From Archangium sp. (GTDB lineage Bacteria; Myxococcota; Myxococcia; Myxococcales; Myxococcaceae), in contig JAUXRX010000049.1 of the NCBI GenBank assembly GCA_030681645.1, positions 310,001-374,000 on the forward strand: a stretch of 64,000 nt of DNA. Reading direction: 5' to 3'. The notes below the pieces were generated by a model. The model was not told where the DNA came from and did no database searches. It worked only from the letters and a program-made list of their open reading frames with translations. Positions 44,566-51,366 of this stretch are shown in pieces. Numbering within the stretch: position 1 is the stretch's first letter; each line of letters begins with the position of its first letter. The translations under genes were made by a program, and so were the position numbers.

Positions 44566-46947
44566 CTAGTCCGGTGGCGTGACCAGCCCGAGGTAGCTTG
44601 AGTCGTCATCCAGCACGACTTCATGGCTGCCCAGATAGAAGGTCACCGGGTAGTTCGCAGAGGTCCGATTCGCCCACGAACTCAGAAGCACGCCACCAAA
44701 GGCTTTCACCGTCGAGGGCTGGTGGTTGCGGCCAAGGCGGTACTGACGCAGGTCGCGATACCAGATGCGCAGGTCGCCCGAGAGCGGACCCTGCAAGAAG
44801 CAGTGGCCCCACTCCAACTCTCCAGTCGCCGCGTCATGCAGCGTCATCAGGAGCCTCGAGTCGCTGGCGGGATCACAGGGAATGGTCAGCCCGTTGGAGC
44901 TCCGGTAGCCGCTCACGCCCACGCCCTGGCCATAGAACAAGGCGAGCACGCGGCCTTTCCACATCAGGACATCGTTCGGCGCGATTCCAGTGCCAGGCTG
45001 CTGTGGTGAGACCGCGATGACCGGCTGCAGCGTCGACACCCACCGCTGCTGCAAGGCCACATCATGGGAGTGCACGTGAGCGAAGCCTGTCGTGATCTGG
45101 CTCCCCGGCCCACGCAAAGGAAGGGAGTGAAGGCTCATGCTGGTGAAGTAGGGCTCGTTCGAATCACGGGACAGCGTTCCCACCGAGTAGAAGCCAACGC
45201 CAGCGTCGACCGAAGGAGACGCCGCCCCGCACGTGCCCGACGCATTCACATACGTGAGCACCGGCACCGCCTCAGCAAAGGCCACGGTACAACCACCGAC
45301 GGCGGGCGCGAACGGGTCATGCAGCGAGAGCGAAACGACGCCAGAGGGGTAGCCCACGACGTCAATGGGAACGCTGGACGCGACCGGTTCGTAGCTGCGC
45401 AGCATCAAGTCTGACCCGAAGAGACCGATGCTGGTCAGTGGCTCGAGGCCGCCGTCCACTGCACCGGAAACTGAAAACGAGCTGAGGAGTCCTTCGCTGC
45501 CCTGGATCAACGGACCGCGCCCGACCGAGGTGATGCCACTGACAAGCGCGAAGTCCAGCACGGTGGCCCGCACCGGTTCGAAGCGACTCTCGTCGAATTC
45601 AATGAGTGCTCGATCTGATTGCTGGAGACTCGAGCCCGTAGAGCCGGCGTCAACTGGCCCCCAAACCACCTGCAGTCCCGGGCCTGGCGCCCGGTGACTG
45701 ATGATTCCCCCCGACAACCACAAGCCCCCGTCAGGCACTTCGAGAAAGTTCGCGCTGTCGAAGCCATACGTGGAACCGGAGAGCCTCGCGAAGCCTGCAT
45801 CGCCGTCGAGCGCCACGACCACAGACTGGGTGGCCGAGGAGAACGGAAGCCCGAACCCTGCTCCCTGATACTTGCCGAGCATCAGCACCCCTCCGTCTGC
45901 CCTGACAACCAGATCGGTGACCTCCCCGGACCAGCCTCCGCGCGCCCACTGGAAGAACCGGTGGAAGCGAATGGTCCCCTGGGCGGACGCGCTGATTTCG
46001 AACTCGCACGTAGCGACAAGCCGTTCCGGCCTGCAGGCGAGTCCCTGAAAGCCCGCGACCACGGAGTCCACCTGAGGAACGCCCTCGATCGTGATCAACT
46101 GCCCTGCGTCCACCAGCCCAGTGAAGGGCAGTTGATGTTCCTCGCCGTTGATACGAACGGAACCCAGGCCAAGCCCGGCCAATGAGAGTGTGGGCCGACT
46201 CGAGAACACGGCGCGTATCCGCAGATCGGCATCGGGAACCACCGTGCAGCTCGAGCCTGGAGCACAAACCCCGGGAACCCACACGACTGCTGCGAGCGGG
46301 TCCTCCGGTTCCGCCTGCAGAAGGAACGGAGTTCCGCGGGCGATCGAGAGATCGCAAGGCGCTGTCTCGCGGCAAGTCCCCAGCGCAGTGACTACGCCCC
46401 CTCGGCCCTCGACCTCGACGTGGAGTTGAATCCTCGGAATCGAGGAGGCGGATACCGTGACGACGCGAGGCCTGTCGGCGGTGACGAGGCATTTGTCCTC
46501 GGTGACCGAATCACAATCGCCCAGGAAGTTCGGCGCAGTGTCGCCGATCCTCGCGGCAAAGACCTCGGCACGCTCCCCAACCGGAATCAACAGATCACAC
46601 GAGCCCGGGCAATCCAGACCACTGGGGAGGAGCTTCACCACCAGAGGTGTCGCGGCCGTCGCATCCACTCGCAGCGGCCATGCCCGACGCGCGAAGGCCG
46701 CCCGGCCAGCGTCACCCATCGGGCAACTTCGTGACGCGCCGCAACCGCCAGACCAGCCGGCGAACTCGCAGCCCTCCACGTCGACGGCAGTGACGAGCTC
46801 CCCTGAAGCAGCGGTGCACACGGCCAGCGGGCATTCCTGGCCGCGCACGTCCAAACGTCCAGCGCAGTCTCCGTCAGTTCGGACAGTGACCGCGCAGGAT
46901 GAGCAGAGCGCGGCGAGGAGGGCGAGAAACTCCGAACGCCTCGTCAA
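44566..46947 (-). CDS. Large cysteine-containing lipoprotein, probably acquired
   Basis: A 793-residue predicted lipoprotein (signal EFLALLAALCSSC). The N-terminal half contains Cys-rich small repeats (GCEFAGWSGGCG, SGLDCPGSCDLLIPVGE, CRETAPCDLSIARG) of the InlB B-repeat or DUF-type beta modules common in Myxococcota. The C-terminal half resembles an irregular propeller. It starts at TTG inside the ysxC stop codon (TTGA). Third-position usage looks less G/C-biased than in neighbours, and a ysxC 3'-end duplicate lies at its far end, suggesting horizontal gain. Function unknown. Confidence 0.75.
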   Translation of the reverse strand: MTRRSEFLALLAALCSSCAVTVRTDGDCAGRLDVRGQECPLAVCTAASGELVTAVDVEGCEFAGWSGGCGASRSCPMGDAGRAAFARRAWPLRVDATAATPLVVKLLPSGLDCPGSCDLLIPVGERAEVFAARIGDTAPNFLGDCDSVTEDKCLVTADRPRVVTVSASSIPRIQLHVEVEGRGGVVTALGTCRETAPCDLSIARGTPFLLQAEPEDPLAAVVWVPGVCAPGSSCTVVPDADLRIRAVFSSRPTLSLAGLGLGSVRINGEEHQLPFTGLVDAGQLITIEGVPQVDSVVAGFQGLACRPERLVATCEFEISASAQGTIRFHRFFQWARGGWSGEVTDLVVRADGGVLMLGKYQGAGFGLPFSSATQSVVVALDGDAGFARLSGSTYGFDSANFLEVPDGGLWLSGGIISHRAPGPGLQVVWGPVDAGSTGSSLQQSDRALIEFDESRFEPVRATVLDFALVSGITSVGRGPLIQGSEGLLSSFSVSGAVDGGLEPLTSIGLFGSDLMLRSYEPVASSVPIDVVGYPSGVVSLSLHDPFAPAVGGCTVAFAEAVPVLTYVNASGTCGAASPSVDAGVGFYSVGTLSRDSNEPYFTSMSLHSLPLRGPGSQITTGFAHVHSHDVALQQRWVSTLQPVIAVSPQQPGTGIAPNDVLMWKGRVLALFYGQGVGVSGYRSSNGLTIPCDPASDSRLLMTLHDAATGELEWGHCFLQGPLSGDLRIWYRDLRQYRLGRNHQPSTVKAFGGVLLSSWANRTSANYPVTFYLGSHEVVLDDDSSYLGLVTPPD

Positions 46948-47549
46948 CCGATGATGCCCAACAGCGTGCGCCAGACGTCCTCGTGACCGATGTCCTCGTT
47001 CGAGGAGAACCCGAGAAGCGCGTTGTCGGGCAGCTCGAGCTGCTTCTGGATCTTGAGGAGCATCGGCTTCCGGGCCGACTTGCTGATGCGGTCGAGCTTG
47101 GTGGCCACCACCAGGATGCGCGGCGGCTTGTCCTGCAGGAAGTCGAGCATCTCGAGATCGTCGGGCGTCGGCCCGATCTCCCCGTCGATGATGCACACCA
47201 CCACCTTGAGCGTGTGCCGGTTGCCCAGGTAGGTGTCGATCATCTTGTCCCAGATGATCCGCTCGGACTTGGGCACCTTGGCGAAGCCGTAGCCGGGCAG
47301 ATCACACAGGCGCACGGTGCGCTTCTTCGCCCGGTGCTCGAGGACCACGTCGAAGAAGTTGAGCGTCCGGGTGCGGCCCGGCGTGTTCGACACGCGCACC
47401 ATCTTCTTGCGGTGCGCCAGCGTGTTGATCATCGACGACTTGCCCACGTTCGAGCGGCCCACGAAGGCCACCTCGGGAATGTTGTGGCGCGGGTAGTCTT
47501 CGAGCTTGGTGGCGGTGGTGACGAACTCTGCGGTGTGAACTTTGATCAT
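46944..47549 (-). CDS. ysxC: Ribosome biogenesis GTPase YsxC/EngB
   Basis: An essential GTPase for large ribosomal subunit assembly, 201 residues. G1 is GRSNVGKSS, the switch region NTPGRT, G3 DLPGYG and G4 TKLD. The ATG at 47549 begins the standard N-terminus; the open frame continues upstream only through repeat sequence. The 5' region is a family C structured repeat ending two codons before the ATG. Its stop overlaps the TTG of the downstream lipoprotein. Confidence 0.95.
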   Translation of the reverse strand: MIKVHTAEFVTTATKLEDYPRHNIPEVAFVGRSNVGKSSMINTLAHRKKMVRVSNTPGRTRTLNFFDVVLEHRAKKRTVRLCDLPGYGFAKVPKSERIIWDKMIDTYLGNRHTLKVVVCIIDGEIGPTPDDLEMLDFLQDKPPRILVVATKLDRISKSARKPMLLKIQKQLELPDNALLGFSSNEDIGHEDVWRTLLGIIG

Positions 47550-47556
47550 GGAGTGC

Positions 47557-47718
47557 AGCCGCCAGCAGCGGAACGCTGCGCGAGACAGCCAGGAACGGAG
47601 CCGGCAGCAGCGGCACGCTGCGCGAGACAGACGGGAGCGCAGCGGACGTCTGGCCGAGGCGAAGTGACCCGGGGAACGGAAGCGAAGCGTACGGCTGGCC
47701 GAGGCGGAACGACCCGGG
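47557..47718. repeat. Family C structured repeat, compound copy
   Basis: Holds two GAA/GCA-loop hairpins GCAGCG/CGCTGC (47565-47579 and 47607-47621), one six-base stem CAGACG/CGTCTG around a 13-base loop (47628-47652), and two GGCCGAGGCG modules. It fills the gap between the cytochrome gene and ysxC and abuts the ysxC start. Confidence 0.8.
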
Positions 47719-48225
47719 TCATCGGGACGCCGAGGCTTCTGGCTTGAGCGGCGGAACCACCGCGGCCGCGGCCTTGCGCTTCGCCCGCTCGACCGACCAG
47801 TGATCGATGGCCTTGAGCTTGGCCGTGAAGTCGAAGGGCTTGAGCGAGGGGCTCGCGCCGTCATGGCACCCGCGGCACGACTTCTCGCCCGGGTCGACCA
47901 GCCCGACCAGGCGGGCCAGCTCGGAGTCCTTCATCACGAAGCGCGCCGAGTAGTACTGGCCCCCGCCATGGCAGCTCTCGCAGGCCACGTGGGAGACCTT
48001 CTGATCGGTCTGGTTGGGCGAGTGGCACGACAGGCAGCGCACGTCTTTCTGCTGCTGGGGCGAGAGCACCTCGCGGCTGCGGGCGTGGGCGCTGGTCTGC
48101 CAGGCGGCATAGGCGTCCGGGTGGCAGGCCTGGCAGCTCTCGGAGCCGAGGAAGTCGTGGGCCATGGCGGCGCCGCTCCCACATGCGATCGAGAGGGCGA
48201 GGACTCGAGAAAGCAGCAGACGCAT
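47719..48225 (-). CDS. Tetrahaem cytochrome c family protein
   Basis: A 168-residue exported cytochrome. A signal peptide (SIACGSGAAMA) is followed by four CxxCH haem sites: CQACH, CLSCH, CESCH and CRGCH, spaced like the cytochrome c554/NrfB-type family. It probably shuttles electrons in the periplasm. No reductase genes are adjacent. It lies upstream of ysxC on the same strand, separated by the family C repeat. Confidence 0.9.
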   Translation of the reverse strand: MRLLLSRVLALSIACGSGAAMAHDFLGSESCQACHPDAYAAWQTSAHARSREVLSPQQQKDVRCLSCHSPNQTDQKVSHVACESCHGGGQYYSARFVMKDSELARLVGLVDPGEKSCRGCHDGASPSLKPFDFTAKLKAIDHWSVERAKRKAAAAVVPPLKPEASASR

Positions 48226-48254
48226 CGGCAGTTGCGTAGCATCGGACCCTGCCT

Positions 48255-48722
48255 ATGTCCCGCTCCGTCACGCTCGCCCTAGCCATCGCCCTCGCGCCCG
48301 TCCTGGCGACGGCCAAGCCCTGGCAGGGCATCGTGCCCGGAGGGGGCTCGAGCGAGCTCGACGTGATCGGCAAGTTCGGTGAGCCCACCAAGCGGGTGAC
48401 GGCGCGCGGGCAGATGGTGCTGGTGTACTCGGGGCTGCAGGCCATCAAGGGCACCGTGCAGGCGCAGTTCAAGTGCGACCCGGCCACCAAAGAGGTGCAG
48501 CGCATCGACGTGTACCCTGAGCCGGTGATCGACACCGCGGCGATCGAGAAGAGCTACGGCAAGTCGTGCGAGGCCACCGGCGGCACCGAGCCCTGCTACT
48601 GGCGCAAGGACACCGCGCAGAAGCACCCCTACTTCCTGTACCCGAAGCTGGGCCTCGCCATCTTCTTCAAGGACGACGACAAGACCGTCCTCTCCTTCGC
48701 CTTCCTGCCCGCGCAGCCATGA
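48255..48722 (+). CDS. Small exported protein of unknown function
   Basis: A 155-residue protein with a clear signal peptide (LALAIALAPVLATA). The mature part starts WQGIVPGGGSSELDVIGKFG and reads like the 'outer-membrane protein assembly or SmpA-like' small alpha/beta folds in which a GxxxxxVxxxFGxP motif precedes a beta sheet; two Cys are present (CEATGGTEPC). No family is assigned. It is divergent from the cytochrome gene by 29 bp and heads the coaE gene cluster. Confidence 0.7.
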   Translation: MSRSVTLALAIALAPVLATAKPWQGIVPGGGSSELDVIGKFGEPTKRVTARGQMVLVYSGLQAIKGTVQAQFKCDPATKEVQRIDVYPEPVIDTAAIEKSYGKSCEATGGTEPCYWRKDTAQKHPYFLYPKLGLAIFFKDDDKTVLSFAFLPAQP

Positions 48723-48777
48723 ACCGTCCCTCAAGAGACGGAACCCGGACCGTTCCCGCCAGGCCGGAGCGCTTGCG

Positions 48778-49368
48778 ATGAAGTTGATCGGGCTGACCGG
48801 TGGCATCGCCACGGGCAAGTCCACCGTCTCGGCGATGTTCCGCGAGGCAGGCATACCGGTGATCGACGCCGACGAGCTGGCGCGCGAGGTGGTGGAGCCC
48901 GGGCAGCCCGCCCTCGCCGACCTCGCCGCGCGCTTCCCCGGCACGCTCACCCCCGACGGCAGGCTCGATCGCGCGAAGCTGGGCGCGCGCATCTTCGCGG
49001 ATCCCTCCGAGCGGGCCGCGCTTGCCGCCATCACCCACCCCCGCATCCACGCGCTGGCGATGGAGCGCACCTCGGCGCTGGCGGCCCAGGGAGTTCCCGC
49101 GGCCATCTACGACGCCGCGCTGTTGATCGAAAACAAGCTCCACGAGGGAATGGACGGGGTGATCCTGGTGACCTGTCCCCCCGAGGTGCAGCTGGCCCGG
49201 CTCAGGTCGCGCAACGCGCTCAGCGAGGCCGACGCGAAGCTGCGCATCGCTTCCCAGATGCCGGTGGAACAGAAAGCGCCCTTCGCCACCTGGGTCATCG
49301 ATAACGGCGGCACCCTCGAGGCCACGCGCGCGCAGGTGGAAAAGGTGATCTCCGCTTTCGTGGGCTAG
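48778..49368 (+). CDS. coaE: Dephospho-CoA kinase
   Basis: Phosphorylates dephospho-CoA in the final step of CoA synthesis. At 196 residues it shows the P-loop GGIATGKST at the N-terminus, DADELAREV, THPRI and the LLIENKLHEGMD lid segment. It is a second CoA-pathway gene in the window besides coaX, here beginning a same-strand run with a reductase and two hydratases that act on CoA- or ACP-linked acyl chains. Confidence 0.95.
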   Translation: MKLIGLTGGIATGKSTVSAMFREAGIPVIDADELAREVVEPGQPALADLAARFPGTLTPDGRLDRAKLGARIFADPSERAALAAITHPRIHALAMERTSALAAQGVPAAIYDAALLIENKLHEGMDGVILVTCPPEVQLARLRSRNALSEADAKLRIASQMPVEQKAPFATWVIDNGGTLEATRAQVEKVISAFVG

Positions 49369-49379
49369 GGTCCGCGGCC

Positions 49380-50486
49380 GTGACTCTCAACGCCTTCGTC
49401 ACCGGGTACCCCGGCTTCATCGGCAAGCGCCTGGTGAAGTACCTCGCCGAGACGAACCCCGACGGGCACATCAGCCTGCTGGTGCAGCCCAAGTTCGTCA
49501 AAGAGGCGCAGGGCTACGCGGATCAGCTCAAGGGCGCGAAGGTCGAGGTGCTCTCGGGCGACATCGTCGACATGCACCTGGGCCTCGCTGGCCCGGAGTA
49601 CCAGCGGCTCGTCGACGAGACGACGCACATCTTCCACCTCGCGGCGATCAGCTACCTGGGCATGCCCCACGACGTGGCGCGCAGGGTCAACGTCGACGGC
49701 ACCCGCGCGGTGCTCGAGCTGGGCCGCGAGTGCAGCAAGCTGCAGCGCCTCGTGCACTTCAGCACCTGCTACGTCTCGGGCGATCGCGTGGGCGTGATCG
49801 CCGAAGACGAGCTCGAGCAGGGCCAGGGCTTCCGCAACGCCTACGAAGAGACCAAGTACGAGGCCGAGCGGCTGGTGCAGCGCGCCAAGCAGCACCTGCC
49901 CATCACCATCATCAGGCCGTCCACCGTGGTGGGCGACTCGGCCACCGGGGAGATCGATCGCTTCGAGGGCCCCTACTACCTCGGCATGCTGCTGGTGCTC
50001 TCGCCGCTGGTGCTGCCGCTCCCACTTCCCGGCAACGGCGTGGCGCCGCTCAACGTGGTGCCCGTCGACTTCGTGGTGCAGGCCACCTGGGTGCTGGCGC
50101 AGAAGCCCGAGGCCATCGGCAAGACCGTGCACCTGGTCGACCCCAACCCGATGAGCGCGCGGCGCGTGTACGAGCTCATCGCCGAGAAATCGAACAAGAA
50201 GCTGCCCCGCTTCACCATCTCGGCGCGCGCGACCGACCTGTTCCTGCGCCTTCCCGGGGTAGAGAAGCTGGCGCGGCCCCAGCGCGCGGCGATTCACTAC
50301 GTGAACCACCTCGTGCTCTACAACTGCCACACCGCGCTCGAGCTGCTCGACGGCACCGGCGTGCGCTGCCCCCCGCTGATGACGTACCTCGACAAGCTGA
50401 TCGACTTCGCCATGAACAGCTGGAAAGCCCGCAAGGACTCAGCCCAGGAAGAGGTCGACGACCCCCTCGATCGACCGGAGCACTGA
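49380..50486 (+). CDS. NAD(P)-dependent extended SDR / acyl reductase-like protein
   Basis: A 368-residue extended short-chain dehydrogenase starting at GTG. The nucleotide-binding motif is TGYPGFIG, and the catalytic Tyr-Lys pair lies in YEETKYEAE with Ser/Thr in HFSTCYVSG. The pattern fits the NAD_binding_4 (fatty acyl-CoA reductase or thioester reductase) branch. Its neighbours, coaE and two MaoC-type hydratases, suggest acyl-chain reduction, but the substrate is not determined. Confidence 0.82.
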   Translation: MTLNAFVTGYPGFIGKRLVKYLAETNPDGHISLLVQPKFVKEAQGYADQLKGAKVEVLSGDIVDMHLGLAGPEYQRLVDETTHIFHLAAISYLGMPHDVARRVNVDGTRAVLELGRECSKLQRLVHFSTCYVSGDRVGVIAEDELEQGQGFRNAYEETKYEAERLVQRAKQHLPITIIRPSTVVGDSATGEIDRFEGPYYLGMLLVLSPLVLPLPLPGNGVAPLNVVPVDFVVQATWVLAQKPEAIGKTVHLVDPNPMSARRVYELIAEKSNKKLPRFTISARATDLFLRLPGVEKLARPQRAAIHYVNHLVLYNCHTALELLDGTGVRCPPLMTYLDKLIDFAMNSWKARKDSAQEEVDDPLDRPEH

Positions 50487-50489
50487 ACC

Positions 50490-50882
50490 ATGAGCCGCAC
50501 CTTCGCCGTCGGTGACACCTTCTCGCTCGTGCGCACCTGCGACGCGTACCGGCCGATCTACTACGCGGCTGCTTCAGGCGACTTCAACCCCATCCACATC
50601 GACCCGAAGGTGGGCGCCGAGGCGGGGCTGGGCGGCGCGATCCTCCAGGGGCTGTGCACGCTGGGCTGGGCGGTCGACGCGTTCATCGGCTACCTCGGAG
50701 ATCCCGGGCGGGTCAGCGGCGTGAAGGTGCGCTTCAGCAGGCCGGTCTCGCCCGGCGACGTGGTGACCTTCAGCGGCAAGGTGACCTCGGTGGAGAACGG
50801 CAAGCTGGTGGCCGAGATCGCCGCGGTCAACCAGCGCGACGAAGACGTGCTCAAGGGCGCGGTCGTCGAAGGGCGGGTCTGA
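50490..50882 (+). CDS. MaoC-like hot-dog dehydratase
   Basis: A 130-residue single hot-dog domain with the hydratase 2 signature YAAASGDFNPIHID (Asp-His catalytic pair) and a QGLCTLGW helix. It would hydrate or dehydrate (3R)-hydroxyacyl thioesters. It follows the reductase by 3 bp and the partner hot-dog gene starts one base after its stop; together they look like a HadA/HadB-type heterodimer in which this is the catalytic subunit. Confidence 0.88.
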   Translation: MSRTFAVGDTFSLVRTCDAYRPIYYAAASGDFNPIHIDPKVGAEAGLGGAILQGLCTLGWAVDAFIGYLGDPGRVSGVKVRFSRPVSPGDVVTFSGKVTSVENGKLVAEIAAVNQRDEDVLKGAVVEGRV

Positions 50883-50883
50883 G

Positions 50884-51366
50884 ATGGCGCTCGATCCCCG
50901 CTTCGTCGGCCGCGAGTACGGACCCTTCGTCTACGAAGCGGGCCTGGAGAAGATGCGCGAGTTCGCCTTCGCCGTCGGGGGCGGCATCCCTTCCACCGGC
51001 TACTCCGCCCAGGGCGCACCCGAAGGCCTCAACCCGTTGCTGTTCGACGACGCCGCCGGCAAGGCCTCGCCGTACGGCGCGGTGATCGCCCTGCCCAGCT
51101 TCGCCGTCACCTTCGCCATCGCGCCCTTCGGCCGGGCCTGCGCCGACCCCGAGCTCGCGCTCAACCTGCTGCGCCTGGTGCATGGCGAGCAGGCCTTCGA
51201 GTTCTTCGAGGTGGTGCGCCCCGGCGACAGGCTCACCACCACCGGGAAGATCACCGACATCACCACCAAGCGGAGCCTCGACTTCCTCACGGTGACGACG
51301 GAGACGAAGAACCAGCACGGCGCGCTGGTGGTGCGGGCGAAGTGGACCGCGATCATCCGCGGCTGA
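50884..51366 (+). CDS. MaoC_dehydrat_N-type partner dehydratase subunit
   Basis: A 160-residue hot-dog protein of the N-terminal MaoC/FAS1-dehydratase type, opening DPRFVGREYGPFVYEAG and with LVHGEQAFEFFEVVRPGD in the core. It lacks the Asp-His catalytic signature of its neighbour and is therefore likely the structural or substrate-binding subunit. It overlaps the convergent motif-array gene by 14 bp at the 3' ends. Confidence 0.85.
   Translation: MALDPRFVGREYGPFVYEAGLEKMREFAFAVGGGIPSTGYSAQGAPEGLNPLLFDDAAGKASPYGAVIALPSFAVTFAIAPFGRACADPELALNLLRLVHGEQAFEFFEVVRPGDRLTTTGKITDITTKRSLDFLTVTTETKNQHGALVVRAKWTAIIRG

Noticed and set aside
44452..47021. A typical integrative element with integrase at the ysxC 3' end
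   Set aside because: No integrase or excisionase lies between the duplicated ends; xerC at 60 kb is the chromosomal type. Only the scar-like duplication is supported.
47549..47864. N-terminal extension of ysxC
   Set aside because: The extra residues are Arg/Ser-rich translation of the family C repeat and of the antisense cytochrome gene; known YsxC proteins begin at the ATG at 47549.
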